64,000 nt of DNA. Origin: Planctomycetota bacterium (GTDB lineage: Bacteria > Planctomycetota > B15-G4). The notes beneath the pieces are model-generated. The model ran no database searches. It had not been told where the DNA came from and saw only the letters and a program-made list of their open reading frames with translations. Both the position numbers and the translations under genes were made by a program. The stretch's first letter is position 1. Each line of letters begins with the position of its first letter. The stretch spans positions 5,001 through 69,000 of the forward strand of contig JAJDEO010000031.1 in assembly GCA_029259745.1 (NCBI GenBank), given 5' to 3'. Below, one piece after another: positions 11,501 to 22,945 of the stretch.

Positions 11501-13579
11501 TCAGGGGGACGTGAGCATCGTGAGGACGTTCGTGAGCGCCACGCCCTGGACCGCCGCGGGATCGAGGATCGCGGCCTGGATGTGAAACACCACGCCCATG
11601 GGATTCGACGGAGCGAGGAACGGGATCACGAACGTTCCGTCGGCGCCCGCGCTGAGCGTGGTCTGGAAGACCGACGGGATCGTCGCGAGCGTGCCACCCT
11701 TGAACGGCGTCGGCAGCAGAGCGCCCGGCGTGACGAAGAGCACGAAGGGCGCGCTCGGAGCGATGTTCGCGAACACGACGTGGTTCGGTGAGCCCGTGGC
11801 GAGCGTCCCGCTTCCTCCGAGCAGCGGCTTGCCGAGCGCCCCCGTGAGGGCGTAGTCGACGAAGGCCCAGGCGTCCGAGGCTGTCTGCATGAATCCGGTC
11901 GTGACGCCGGTCGCGAGGTTCCCGTCGCGGTCCTCGGCCTCGACCCTGTACAGCACCACGCCATCGACGGGCGGGATCTCGGCGCGGAACAGCTGGCCAC
12001 CCTGACCGAACATCGGCACCCGCACAGGGCTCTTGCCGACGATCTCGTACACGAGAGTGACATCGGAGCGATCGACGTCGTACCACGGACCGTTGTCTTC
12101 AATCTGCGCGTGGACCACGTGGCGCGCCGTGCTCGCATGGATCCCCTGAACCCGCGTGACGCGCTTGATGTTCGGTGCATGCGTGTCAGGAATCCCGCGC
12201 TCGTTGAGCAGGAGACGATTGACCTCGTTCTGGTTCCCGATGACGACGTCGTGGTCGCCATCGCCGTCGAGATCGCCCACGTGCACGTCCCAGCTCGTGC
12301 CGCCCGGTCCGCTCTCGATCACCTCGGGCCACGGCGCCAGGCTCCCGCCGCTGCTCGTTCCCGTGCGATGGAACAGACCGTCGGTTTCGGGATCGAGCCC
12401 CTGGGCCAGACCACTCTGGAAGATCGGATTGGCCCCGAGGAAGTTCGACTGCACGACATCGAGGTCGCCATCGCCGTCGAAGTCGAGGAAGTCGCTCTCC
12501 GTTTCCTGGGTGACGGTCCCACCGCGGATCCAATCGACCCGCTCGAACGCGATCACGCCGGGCGCGCTCGAGTCGTTGCGCAGCACGACCTCGGCGATGT
12601 TCTCGTAGTTCAGCATCCAGACGTCGAAGTCGCCGTCGCTGTCCATGTCCATCCACTCGACTTCGTAGTTGTTGTCGCCGATGATCGTGGAGCCGGTATC
12701 GATCAGCGCCGCCTGCGTGACGTCGTGGAACGGACGGGGGCCGATCGGATTGCGCAGGTTGTTGACGTAGATGCGCGCCTGGCTGTCGCGGCTGGCAGCG
12801 AAGAGATCGAGGTCGAAGTCGCCGTCGATGTCGAAGGCGTCGACGTCGAGGGTGTGGAGTTCGATGTCGGCGTCGTCGTCCGCCCACGGCCAGAGCTCGT
12901 GGAAGACGCCCGCGCCGTCGTTGAGGAAGATCCGCGACGGCTCCGTGCCCATCAGGTTCGGGCCATAGCCGGCGTTGAAGAGGTCGAGATCCCCGTCGTC
13001 ATCGAGATCGGCGAAATCGCAGTCACAGGTCCAGTCGGCGAACGGCCCCTCGCCGTCGCCGAAGAGCTGCTGATCGACAGGCACCGAGACGAGCGTGCCC
13101 CAGCGTGCCAGCGTGTCATCGACGAAGTATCCGAGCGTCCCGCCCTGGGTGCCGCCTTGGTTCACGTAGAAGCGACTGATCTCGCCGAAGATGGCGCTCG
13201 GGCTGCTGTTCGCGATGCACACGTCGAGGTCGCCATCGCTGTCGATATCGACGAACGCGACGTCGCGACTGCGGTCGACCGGCTCGCCGGCGATGCGCTG
13301 CTCGCTCTCGTCGATGAACTCACCCTCGATGCCACCCTGGAGCCCGCCCTGGTTGACGAAGATGCGATTGCGTTGATTTCCCGTCGCCCCGCCGTTGGCG
13401 AAGATGAGATCGAGGTCGCCGTCGTTGTCGATGTCGCCGCTGGCGATGGCCTCGGTGTGATCGACCCCGAACATCGGCGCCGTCGTGGGAAAGTTCGCAC
13501 CGGGCTGCAAGTCGCTCAGTTGAGCCGTGACGCCCAGTGAGACGAGGGCGACGGCCGTGCAGATTCGGAGTGTGAGCAT
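11501..13579 (-). CDS. Secreted FG-GAP/VCBS repeat protein
   Basis: The 692-residue product begins with a signal peptide (MLTLRICTAVALVSLGVTAQ). It then carries many FG-GAP/VCBS calcium-binding-like repeats, recognisable by recurring D-x-D-x-D-G-D-x-D loops such as GDIDNDGDLDLIF and DFADLDDDGDLDLF. They span roughly residues 45-460 and probably fold as a beta-propeller. A linker with a likely beta-sandwich follows, then a C-terminal domain of about 110 residues beginning GALGKPLLGGSGTL and containing SAGADGTFVIPFLAPS. I know that last domain type from many planctomycete secreted proteins, where its function is undescribed. ATG 13579 was chosen because it starts the signal peptide. No enzymatic motif is visible; an extracellular adhesive or structural role is a guess. 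Confidence 0.82.
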   Translation of the reverse strand: MLTLRICTAVALVSLGVTAQLSDLQPGANFPTTAPMFGVDHTEAIASGDIDNDGDLDLIFANGGATGNQRNRIFVNQGGLQGGIEGEFIDESEQRIAGEPVDRSRDVAFVDIDSDGDLDVCIANSSPSAIFGEISRFYVNQGGTQGGTLGYFVDDTLARWGTLVSVPVDQQLFGDGEGPFADWTCDCDFADLDDDGDLDLFNAGYGPNLMGTEPSRIFLNDGAGVFHELWPWADDDADIELHTLDVDAFDIDGDFDLDLFAASRDSQARIYVNNLRNPIGPRPFHDVTQAALIDTGSTIIGDNNYEVEWMDMDSDGDFDVWMLNYENIAEVVLRNDSSAPGVIAFERVDWIRGGTVTQETESDFLDFDGDGDLDVVQSNFLGANPIFQSGLAQGLDPETDGLFHRTGTSSGGSLAPWPEVIESGPGGTSWDVHVGDLDGDGDHDVVIGNQNEVNRLLLNERGIPDTHAPNIKRVTRVQGIHASTARHVVHAQIEDNGPWYDVDRSDVTLVYEIVGKSPVRVPMFGQGGQLFRAEIPPVDGVVLYRVEAEDRDGNLATGVTTGFMQTASDAWAFVDYALTGALGKPLLGGSGTLATGSPNHVVFANIAPSAPFVLFVTPGALLPTPFKGGTLATIPSVFQTTLSAGADGTFVIPFLAPSNPMGVVFHIQAAILDPAAVQGVALTNVLTMLTSP

Positions 13580-14190
13580 GGGTGAAAACCTGGGAGAGGG
13601 TCGCGCGACGGTCGACAACGGAACGCAGGGCCTGGGGCGCCCGCCAGACCGGACAGAGGGACTCCCTCCAGCTCCGGCGCGGGTCCGTGGCTTCGCCGCA
13701 CGCTCTCAGTGTGCCAGCCGCGGATCAGTCGCGGAATGACAGGGACGTGTCCGGCGCGCCGAACGCACCCGAGCACGCCTGCGCGAGCGCGGGAGCCTCG
13801 ACGAATCCACCGATTCGCCGGCGTTCCCACCCTGTCACAGGCACACTCGGTCCCGCACGGCCCACTCGGAGCAGTTCTTCACCAGGCTGCTATCGTGATC
13901 GGCCGGCAGGCGTCCCGAATTGCCGCAGTTCCGAGCACAACAGACCTCCACGGCCACGGCATCACGTGGGCCGGGCTGAACGTCGGCGAGCAGCTGCGCG
14001 CCGAGCGGTGCGTGGCCCGCGGGGCTCGTCACGGGTGAAATCACGGGAAAATCAGCGATCTGCCGGGCTTCGACGCTTCAACCGAGGCAATCGCGACCGC
14101 GCTGCTCGCGGAGCGGCTTGGCACGGATTGACCATGAACGATCGTCGCGAGAGCGGGACCGGCCTCGAGGCCTGTGTGCCTCGAGCTTCG
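13580..14190. other. Intergenic stretch between atpC and the FG-GAP gene
   Basis: About 610 nt with no supported gene. Open frames here give arginine/proline-rich translations without motifs. The part next to atpC carries the hairpin listed separately. The rest probably holds the promoter of the minus-strand FG-GAP gene, but no clear -35/-10 pair was found. Confidence 0.5.
14164..14185 (-). terminator. Hairpin just downstream of atpC
   Basis: Perfect 8-bp stem CTCGAGGC / GCCTCGAG with loop CTGTGT, beginning 6 nt after the atpC stop. It is the last gene of the ATP synthase operon, so a transcription end or 3' stabilising role fits. There is no U-run after it on the minus strand, which lowers confidence in intrinsic termination. 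Confidence 0.4.
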
Positions 14191-14643
14191 TCAGGGGCGC
14201 GAGTGCTGGATTCGCACCATGGCACGGCGCATCGACAGCTCGGCACGGGCCCGGTCGACACCCTGCTCGTACGTCAGGATGCGCGCCTTGGCACGATCCC
14301 GCGCCGCCCGGGCGCGCTCGACGTCGATGTCCTCCGTGTTGTCGGCGAAGTCGACGAGCACGAGCACGCGGTTGTCGAAGATCTCGACGAAGCCGTCGCC
14401 CGTCACCCATTGCACGGTGCCGGATGCGTCCTTCGGATTGGCCGGAACACCGCCTTCGACCTTCGCGCGCCCGACTTCGAGCGCCGCCATGAGCGGGGCG
14501 TGACGAGGCAGGACCCCCATCGTGCCCTTGATGCTCGGCAGGATGACGGACGTCGCGGATCCCGACCAGATCGGACCATCGGGGCTGCGCATCTCGACCC
14601 ACAGGGCGCGACCCTGGGCCACCTCGGCGGAGACATCACTCAT
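14191..14643 (-). CDS. atpC: ATP synthase F1 subunit epsilon
   Basis: A 150-residue F1 epsilon chain: an N-terminal beta-sandwich (GVLPRHAPLMAALEVG) and a C-terminal helical hairpin (DVERARAARDRAKARILTYE) that in the family inhibits ATP hydrolysis. It is a little longer than the usual 130-140 residues owing to an insertion near residues 62-78. It is the last gene of the operon, 96 nt after atpD. Confidence 0.93.
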   Translation of the reverse strand: MSDVSAEVAQGRALWVEMRSPDGPIWSGSATSVILPSIKGTMGVLPRHAPLMAALEVGRAKVEGGVPANPKDASGTVQWVTGDGFVEIFDNRVLVLVDFADNTEDIDVERARAARDRAKARILTYEQGVDRARAELSMRRAMVRIQHSRP

Positions 14644-14739
14644 GACGGGAATCCAGATGGTTCATGACGTCCAACGCGACGCCGAAACTCAACAGCGGAC
14701 AGGGCGTCGAGTGAGATCCGACGCCCTGTCCGCCGGCAA

Positions 14740-17050
<2,311 letters not shown>

Positions 17051-17106
17051 GTCGTCTTCCGGAAGGAGGTCGTCGAGCGCGTGCGCTCAGTTCGGACCCG
17101 TCAGGT

Positions 17107-18651
17107 TCAGCCTTCGGTCTGGAAAGTGGACTTGTAGCTGTCGATCGCCGACTTGATCATCGCCTTCGTCTCGTCGTCGATCTTGCCGGTTTCGAGGATG
17201 CGATCGTGAATCTCGGGGTGGCTCGCGCTCACGTACGCGATGAGACCTTCCTCGAAGCGCCGCACGTCGGAGACGGGCAGGCTATCGAGGTACCCGCCGG
17301 TTCCGGCCGAGACCGAGACGATCTGGTCGACGACGCTCATCGGGCGGTACTGCCCCTGCTTGAGCAGCTCGACGAGTCGCTCGCCGCGCGTCAGCGCCTT
17401 CTGCGTGTTCTCGTCCAGGTCGGAACCGAACTGTGAGAACGCCGCGAGTTCGCGGTACTGGGCCAGCTCGATGCGAAGACCACCGGCCGTCTTCTTCATG
17501 GCCGGGATCTGCGCCGCACCACCCACGCGCGAGACCGAGATACCGACGTTGACAGCCGGGCGGACGCCCGAGTTGAACAGGTCGGTCTCGAGGAAGATCT
17601 GACCGTCGGTGATCGAGATCACGTTCGTCGGGATGTACGCCGAAACGTCCGCTTCCTGCGTCTCCACGATCGGGAGCGCCGTGAGCGAACCACCGCCAGC
17701 CTTGTAGAGATGCGGGCTGAACTCGTGGGCCGTGTCGGACAGCTTGGCCGAACGCTCGAGCAGGCGACTGTGCAGGTTGAAGACGTCACCTGGGAAGGCC
17801 TCACGACCCGGCGGGCGACGCAGCAGCAGTGACACCTGGCGCCAAGCGAGGGCGTGCTTGTAGAGATCGTCGTAGATGATGAGCACGTGCTGTCCGCGGT
17901 CGCGGAAGTGCTCACCCATCGCCGTACCCGTGAAGGGCGCGATGTACTGCATCGAGGCCTGGTCCGATGCCGGCGCCGAGACGACGATCGTGTAGTCCAT
18001 CGCGCCGGCGTTCTCGAGCTCGGCAGCCACGGTCTTCACCGTCGACTGCTTCTGGCCGACGGCGACGTACACGCAGAGGACGTCGCCGCCCTTCTGGTTG
18101 ATGATCGCGTCGATGCAGATCGCCGTCTTACCGGTTTGGCGGTCGCCGATGACGAGCTCACGCTGGCCGCGGCCGACCGGGATCATGGCGTCGATGGCCT
18201 TGATGCCCGTCTGCAGCGGCTCGGTGACAGGCTGACGCTCGAGCACCGACGGGGCCGGGCCTTCGATCGGACGACGCTCTTCGGCGTTGATCGGACCCTT
18301 GCCGTCGATCGGGTCGCCGAGTGCGTTGACCACGCGACCGAGCAGCGCATCACCGACCGGGACCGAGATGATCTCGCCGGTCGACTTGACGACGTCGCCT
18401 TCCTTGATCTGCGAGTCGGAACCCAGCAGCACGGCGCCGACGTTGTCCTCTTCGAGGTTCAGCGCGATGCCGCGCACGCCGCCGGGGAACTCCAGGAGTT
18501 CCGACATCATGCAGTCGTCGAGACCATGGAGACGGGCCACGCCGTCACCGACCTGAATGACCGAGCCGACGCTCTCCATCTTCAGAGTCGAGTCGTAGTT
18601 CTCGATCTCCTTCTTGATGATGGCGGTGACTTCGGATGGCTGGAGCTTCAT
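17107..18651 (-). CDS. atpA: ATP synthase F1 subunit alpha
   Basis: Non-catalytic nucleotide-binding F1 subunit, 514 residues. It contains the P-loop GDRQTGKT and the downstream [20 protein letters not shown]. The arginine-finger-containing [17 protein letters not shown] is conserved. It starts with ATG at 18651, 12 nt after atpH, and sits in the canonical position. Confidence 0.98.
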   Translation of the reverse strand: MKLQPSEVTAIIKKEIENYDSTLKMESVGSVIQVGDGVARLHGLDDCMMSELLEFPGGVRGIALNLEEDNVGAVLLGSDSQIKEGDVVKSTGEIISVPVGDALLGRVVNALGDPIDGKGPINAEERRPIEGPAPSVLERQPVTEPLQTGIKAIDAMIPVGRGQRELVIGDRQTGKTAICIDAIINQKGGDVLCVYVAVGQKQSTVKTVAAELENAGAMDYTIVVSAPASDQASMQYIAPFTGTAMGEHFRDRGQHVLIIYDDLYKHALAWRQVSLLLRRPPGREAFPGDVFNLHSRLLERSAKLSDTAHEFSPHLYKAGGGSLTALPIVETQEADVSAYIPTNVISITDGQIFLETDLFNSGVRPAVNVGISVSRVGGAAQIPAMKKTAGGLRIELAQYRELAAFSQFGSDLDENTQKALTRGERLVELLKQGQYRPMSVVDQIVSVSAGTGGYLDSLPVSDVRRFEEGLIAYVSASHPEIHDRILETGKIDDETKAMIKSAIDSYKSTFQTEG

Positions 18652-18663
18652 GCCGTCGTTCTC

Positions 18664-19221
18664 CTAGTTAGCGGTGGCGGCGCTCAGTGGCGCACGAGCC
18701 ATGCGTTCGCCGATCGACTCGAGGCGACGACGAAGACTGCCGTCGATCATCCGCGAGCCCATGACGATCCGGACGCCGCCGAGAAGGGTCGGATCGACCG
18801 ACTCCTCGAGCGTGACCGTGTTTCCTGTGATGGATTGAAGATGCTGGATGAGCTTGTTGCGCACGTCGTCGTTGAGCGGAACTGCGCTCGTGACGTTGGC
18901 GACTGCGCGCCCTTCCTTGCTTCCCGCCACCGCGTGATACGCAGCGGCAAGATCACCGACCGACCCTGCACGCCCCTTGTCGGCGAGCAGCATGACGGTG
19001 CGGCGCACGAGGTCATGCGCTTCGCTGCCGAGGACTCCGGCGAGCACGCGCTTCTTCGTGTCGTTCGTGAACTGCGGACTCGAGATGTGAATCCGCAGCT
19101 CTTCATTGCCACCGACGACCTCGGCCAGCGCGTCGAGATCACGGCCCACGAGGACCGTCTCGTCCGCAGCTGCAGCGAGGTCGTAGAGAGCGATTGCGTA
19201 GCGACTCAGGACACCGGCCAT
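18664..19221 (-). CDS. atpH: ATP synthase subunit delta
   Basis: Links F1 to the peripheral stalk; 185 residues. It starts MAGVLSRYAIALYDLA, with the usual six-helix N-terminal domain, and ends in the C-terminal segment containing TVTLEESVDPTLLGGVRI, a signature of the OSCP/delta family. It begins 6 nt after the atpF stop, consistent with coupled translation. Confidence 0.96.
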   Translation of the reverse strand: MAGVLSRYAIALYDLAAAADETVLVGRDLDALAEVVGGNEELRIHISSPQFTNDTKKRVLAGVLGSEAHDLVRRTVMLLADKGRAGSVGDLAAAYHAVAGSKEGRAVANVTSAVPLNDDVRNKLIQHLQSITGNTVTLEESVDPTLLGGVRIVMGSRMIDGSLRRRLESIGERMARAPLSAATAN

Positions 19222-19227
19222 GAGAGT

Positions 19228-19782
19228 TCAGGCCCCGTTCCGGCCCACCGGACCGACCGTCGCCATTTCGGCGACGACCTGCTCGGCGAGGCGCCGTTGA
19301 TCTTCGTCGTCGACCGAACGCTCGACGACCTTGCTCGCAACAGCGAGACCCAGGACGACCGCCTCGCGACGGATGTCCTCGAGCGCCTGGGAGCGCGCCA
19401 GCTCGATGTCACGCGTGGCCTTCTCCGCGATCTGCTTGGCGCTCTCGTCGGCCTTGGCCCGAATGTCCTTGGCCATGGTCTCGGCGTCCGTACGACCCTT
19501 CTCACGAAGCGCCGCGATCTCGGACTCGACGTTCGCCACGCGCTGCGTGTAGTCGTCGAGCATCGCCTTGGCCTGCACCCGGTCGGTCTCTGCGTCGCGA
19601 ATCGCGGAGTCGATCCGCTCTTCACGCGCTTCGATCGCCGACAGGATCGGACCCCACGCGAACTTCCACAGGATGAGGAACAGACCCGAGAACGTGACCA
19701 ACGTCAAGATGGCCGCGGTCGGGTCCATGTGGAGGGGATTGAAGCCCCCCTCCGCAGCGGCGAGGAACGGCGTGGTGATCAT
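19228..19782 (-). CDS. atpF: ATP synthase Fo subunit b
   Basis: Peripheral-stalk subunit: one N-terminal membrane helix (AAILTLVTFSGLFLILWKFA), then a long charged coiled coil (EAREERIDSAIRDAETDRVQ) reaching F1. I prefer ATG 19782 (184 residues), preceded by GAGG with 5-nt spacing, over TTG 19797. Only one b-type gene is present, so the stalk is presumably a b2 homodimer. The spacer to atpE upstream holds two strong hairpins. Confidence 0.94.
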   Translation of the reverse strand: MITTPFLAAAEGGFNPLHMDPTAAILTLVTFSGLFLILWKFAWGPILSAIEAREERIDSAIRDAETDRVQAKAMLDDYTQRVANVESEIAALREKGRTDAETMAKDIRAKADESAKQIAEKATRDIELARSQALEDIRREAVVLGLAVASKVVERSVDDEDQRRLAEQVVAEMATVGPVGRNGA

Positions 19783-19816
19783 GCTGACCTCAGACAAAAC
19801 GACATACCAACGGACA

Positions 19817-19877
19817 TCCGGCGCACGTTGCGCCGGACTTCTCAGCCCCGGGGAGGATCATGCTGCTCCCCGGGGCT
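19817..19877 (-). promoter_or_regulatory. Two strong hairpins in the atpE-atpF spacer
   Basis: On the transcript, 17 nt after the atpE stop, comes a perfect 12-bp stem (19877-19866 with 19855-19844, AGCCCCGGGGAG arms, 10-nt loop). Six nucleotides later comes a perfect 9-bp stem (19837-19829 with 19825-19817, TCCGGCGCA arms, CGT loop). No U-tract follows. Position suggests a role in raising atpE mRNA level or stability over downstream genes, since c is needed in about tenfold excess. That role is inferred. Confidence 0.6.
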
Positions 19878-19894
19878 TCAGGTTGCTGCTGCCA

Positions 19895-20128
19895 TCAACC
19901 GCCGACGGCGAGAGCAAGCAGCAGGCACACGACGATCGCAAACAGCGTGATGCCTTCGATGAAGGCTGCCGTGAGGATCATGGCACCCTTGATGTCGTTG
20001 GCCGCCTCGGGCTGGCGGGCGATGCCCTCCATAGCCGCAGAGGCGAGCTTCGCGATACCACCGCCACCACCAAAGATGGCCAGACCTGCACCCAGGCCCG
20101 CGCCCAGCGCGACAAAGCCAGCTTCCAT
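19895..20128 (-). CDS. atpE: ATP synthase Fo subunit c
   Basis: Proteolipid forming the rotor ring; 77 residues, two membrane helices joined by the polar loop ARQPE. Helix 1 is glycine-rich (LGAGLGAGLAIFGGGGG) and helix 2 carries the ion-binding carboxylate Glu58 in AAFIEGITLFA. Glu is followed by Gly, without the adjacent Ser/Thr used by sodium-binding rings, so proton coupling is inferred. ATG 20128 has AGGAG with 7-nt spacing. Longer in-frame extension upstream has no family similarity. Confidence 0.97.
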   Translation of the reverse strand: MEAGFVALGAGLGAGLAIFGGGGGIAKLASAAMEGIARQPEAANDIKGAMILTAAFIEGITLFAIVVCLLLALAVGG

Positions 20129-20201
20129 GACGATCTCCTGATTGGCGAGAGGCGGGACATGCCTGCCCCTCGAGGGGAAACAAAAACGGGTAAGAACTCT
20201 C

Positions 20202-21302
20202 TTAGTGATCCGGGTGCAACGATGCGCCCACGAACACGATGGAGAGGTAAGTGAAGATGTAAGCCTGCACGAAGGCGACGAACAGCTCGAGGCAGTTGAT
20301 CGCGATCGCAAGGAGCATGACGGGCAGCGCCGCACCCCAGCCTTGCCACGTATCGGTGCCGAGCGAGACGCCTGCGAGCTGGATCAAGCCGAACAGCCCG
20401 AGCACGACGAGGTGCCCGGCCGTGAGGTTGGCGAACAGACGCAGCGTGAGCGCAACCGGCTTGACGATCATGCCGATGATTTCGACCGGCACGATGATCG
20501 GCAGCACGAAGACCGGCACGTGTGGGATGAAGTTCACGAAGTGCTTGCCGACTCCGTGCTCTTTCATGCCTGAGATGTGAATGACGAGCAGCGTCGTGAA
20601 CGCCAGCGCGCCCGTGACCATCAGGTTCGCCGTCGCGGTGCCGAGCACTCCCGTGTGGAAGATGTCGGGCACGAGGCCGAAGACGTTGAGGAACAGGATG
20701 AAGAAGAACTGCGTCAGGAAGATCGGAACGAGCTTCCTGCCCTGCTCCTTCCCGATCACCGCGTACACCATCTCGTCGCGCACGAAGAGGATCAGGGACT
20801 CCATGAGCCCGTAGAATCCACCCTTCGGCGCCCCACCGGCGTTCGCCTTGGCCCCCTTCGCCACGAGCAGCATGACGAGGATGAGCAGCGTGCCGGCGAT
20901 CCACTGAACCGTGTTGATGTTGTAGATGATGAAGCCACGGCCGCCGCCGTACTCATCGTGCTTGGCTTCCGTGAAGTCGCCCGAGGTGCTGTAGGTCCGC
21001 TTGTGACCGGCACTGTCGAGGAGCGGCTCACCGTCGGGGCCGTGCTTGTAGGGGTCGACGAAGCCGAAGCCCTCCTCGCCGCCGATCCAGATCGCCGTGA
21101 CGGCGTGCGGAACGAGGTGACCGAAGAGCCCGTTGAAGATGTCGGCCGGCTTGACGACGCCCTCGGCGCCATGGTCGTCGGCGTGCGCATCCTCGACCGC
21201 CACAGCGACCGCGGCGGGCTCGGCCGGCGCATGCGCGTCGGCCACGGCCGGCGCGAAGAGCATCCACAGTGCGATCAGCGGCAGTGCCAGCGACGATCTC
21301 AT
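20202..21302 (-). CDS. atpB: ATP synthase Fo subunit a
   Basis: Stator channel subunit, 366 residues; longer than many because of an N-terminal signal-like helix (SSLALPLIALWMLFAPAVA) and a His/Ala/Glu-rich periplasmic segment. The core has the essential arginine in PVALTLRLFANLTAGHLV and the C-terminal helix INCLELFVAFVQAYIFTYL. Its ATG (21302) overlaps the TGA stop of the AtpI-like gene (ATGA). An in-frame extension to 21575 is rejected because the extra 91 residues are arginine/histidine-rich antisense-like sequence. Confidence 0.96.
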   Translation of the reverse strand: MRSSLALPLIALWMLFAPAVADAHAPAEPAAVAVAVEDAHADDHGAEGVVKPADIFNGLFGHLVPHAVTAIWIGGEEGFGFVDPYKHGPDGEPLLDSAGHKRTYSTSGDFTEAKHDEYGGGRGFIIYNINTVQWIAGTLLILVMLLVAKGAKANAGGAPKGGFYGLMESLILFVRDEMVYAVIGKEQGRKLVPIFLTQFFFILFLNVFGLVPDIFHTGVLGTATANLMVTGALAFTTLLVIHISGMKEHGVGKHFVNFIPHVPVFVLPIIVPVEIIGMIVKPVALTLRLFANLTAGHLVVLGLFGLIQLAGVSLGTDTWQGWGAALPVMLLAIAINCLELFVAFVQAYIFTYLSIVFVGASLHPDH

Positions 21303-21814
21303 GAGGGTGTTCCGCTCTTGGGGAGGCAGGCCATGGCGAGCATGATCTCGGTGAAGCAGAGGGTGAAGTAACCGAGGAAGTACGTCGTCACGAACGACTT
21401 GATCGGGCGTTCCTCGACAAGGAACCAGAACCCGATGATCGCGATGACCGTCAGGAACATACGTCCGATGGAGCCGCCGAGGAAAGCCCCCATGAAGGCC
21501 GTCTTGTTCTCGAAGTGCACGGTGCGCGTCAAGAGCAGGTAGCTCGGCACCATCACGAGGAGCAGGACGACCCATCCCACGATCACGCCGACACGCTCGC
21601 GTTCTTCGCCGAAAGGCGTGAACAGCGCCAGCGGAAGCGGGAAGAGGATCGTGGAGATCAAGACAGTGATCGCGAAGAGGCGGTCAAGCCGGGGGACCGG
21701 GTTCGTCGTCTCGGAAGACGCGGTTGACTTGTCGGACGGCGTCCCAGAGGCCCCCGACAGCGCCGAGGACACATCCTGTGATGAGGAACCATGGTCGGGT
21801 TCCGAGCCACTCAT
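21299..21814 (-). CDS. AtpI-like membrane protein of the ATP synthase operon
   Basis: A 171-residue protein: a Ser/Thr/Pro-rich 40-residue N terminus, then four hydrophobic segments (starting LFAITVLISTILFPLPLALF, VGVIVGWVVLLLVMVPSYLL, then AFLGGSIGRMFLTVIAIIGF, then TYFLGYFTLCFTEIMLAMAC). Size, topology and position ahead of atpB match the UncI/AtpI family, thought to help assemble the c-ring. Its stop overlaps the atpB start by 4 nt. Its N terminus overlaps the end of atpZ by 131 nt in another frame, which is unusual. No good Shine-Dalgarno was seen, so the start could be further in. Confidence 0.7.
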   Translation of the reverse strand: MSGSEPDHGSSSQDVSSALSGASGTPSDKSTASSETTNPVPRLDRLFAITVLISTILFPLPLALFTPFGEERERVGVIVGWVVLLLVMVPSYLLLTRTVHFENKTAFMGAFLGGSIGRMFLTVIAIIGFWFLVEERPIKSFVTTYFLGYFTLCFTEIMLAMACLPKSGTPS

Positions 21815-21923
21815 CGACGGAGTATCCAACGTACGCAGGGAGGACCATCCAGACGGCGAGTTGAACACCGAGCCCCGCGAGCCGAAACACACTTGGTTTC
21901 GACGATTGCTGAGATCGGGGCAT
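21684..21923 (-). CDS. atpZ: AtpZ/AtpI family small membrane protein
   Basis: A 79-residue protein with two membrane helices (LAGLGVQLAVWMVLPAYVGY and RPWFLITGCVLGAVGGLWDA) and the AtpZ signature GYSVDEWLGT between them. Members precede Fo genes in many bacteria and have been linked to Mg/Ca handling or c-ring assembly. ATG 21923 gives the usual family length; ATG 22013 is an alternative. The last 131 nt are overlapped by the AtpI-like gene. It is probably the first gene of the operon. Confidence 0.78.
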   Translation of the reverse strand: MPRSQQSSKPSVFRLAGLGVQLAVWMVLPAYVGYSVDEWLGTRPWFLITGCVLGAVGGLWDAVRQVNRVFRDDEPGPPA

Positions 21924-22149
21924 CCGACTCGCCAATGCACGTGTCCCGAAGTCTTCAACGGGTGATCCAGACACCCGTTTTTTCGACCGTGGGACGGAAA
22001 CAGGCCGGAGCATACGGACCCCATATGGCGGGTCAAGCGCAGCGGATTCGAGGGGCAGCATTTTTCGCACTTTTCCCTCGTTTCGGCGGAAATACCGCCT
22101 CAGAAGGCCCGCAGACGGACACCGATTGCGGCGGCCGCGAGAGCCTTGC

Positions 22150-22686
22150 TCAGCCCCCGCTCCCGTCCCCGGGCACAGGCTCCCCGGCGACCTCTTCGGC
22201 CGCCTCGGGAACCACGACCGCCGCGGCGGCCTCGGTCGCGGCCTGCTCCCCCTCCAGGGCCTCGATCTCGGCCCTCAGAGCCGCGATCTCGGCGCGCTGC
22301 TGATCGCGCCGCGCCTTCAGCCCCACGATCTCGGCATCCGCCGCCGCCACGTCGCCCTTGATGCCTTCGAGTTCCAGCGAGAGGTCGTCGAGGTCCAGCA
22401 AGACGCCCTCCAGGTCGGCGGCGCGAATCGCGTAGTCGAGCTCGGCCTCGACGAAGTCGTCGTAGGCGGCCTCCTCTTGGATCCGGGCTCCGGAGAGCTT
22501 GCGGCGCAGTCCCGACACGTTGTCCTGAGCCCGCTGGATCTGCGTCTGGAGCGCCGAGGACGCGCGTCGCAGGTTGGGGACAGCCGCAAGATCGTCGACC
22601 GGAGCACGCGAGGGCGCGCTGGGCGGCACCCCGCAGCCAGCAACGGCAACGAGACAGGCGGACAGCACGAGACGGCGGAGGACCAT
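22150..22686 (-). CDS. Coiled-coil lipoprotein of unknown function
   Basis: The 178-residue product has a lipoprotein signal (MVLRRLVLSACLVAVAGCG) with the lipobox VAGC, lipidated at Cys18. A long heptad-rich helix follows (LRRASSALQTQIQRAQDNVS through AEIAALRAEIEALEGEQAA) and the protein ends in an Ala/Glu/Pro/Gly tail. ATG 22686 is supported by GGGAG 6 nt upstream. No family was recognised; murein lipoprotein-like or efflux-adaptor-like roles are possible but unsupported. It is divergent from ndk and lies downstream of nothing obvious, so it is probably monocistronic. Confidence 0.75.
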   Translation of the reverse strand: MVLRRLVLSACLVAVAGCGVPPSAPSRAPVDDLAAVPNLRRASSALQTQIQRAQDNVSGLRRKLSGARIQEEAAYDDFVEAELDYAIRAADLEGVLLDLDDLSLELEGIKGDVAAADAEIVGLKARRDQQRAEIAALRAEIEALEGEQAATEAAAAVVVPEAAEEVAGEPVPGDGSGG

Positions 22687-22945
22687 TCCAGGCTCCCGGG
22701 ACACGACACGGATCCGAGCCTCCCCGACGCACCGCTGGGAGACGCGCTCGGCACGCACCCAGGCTAGCCGCCCCTCGCCGACACATCTACTTCCGCCCCG
22801 CCGCCCCCCGATCCCCCGCCCCTCCACGACGGGACGCCGACGCACCCGGCGGCGGTGCCTCGCGCCGAGCCTCTTGCTGCGCCGATCACGCTTCGTACAC
22901 TGCGCGATTCGAATCCGCCTGTCACTTTCACTGTGAGCCACAGCC

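Noticed and set aside
12110..13540. Plus-strand gene opposite the FG-GAP protein
   Set aside because: Its apparent Val/Asp/Glu repeats are the complement of the FG-GAP Asp-rich repeats.
17854..19950. Plus-strand open frame of about 700 codons
   Set aside because: Fully antisense to atpA, atpH and atpF, whose identities are certain.
19895..20128. Sodium-coupled c subunit
   Set aside because: Glu58 is followed by Gly, and the Ser/Thr ligand next to the carboxylate in sodium rings is missing.
22890..22930. tRNA-like GATTCGAATCC string upstream of ndk
   Set aside because: No flanking T stem, D arm or acceptor stem can be built around it.
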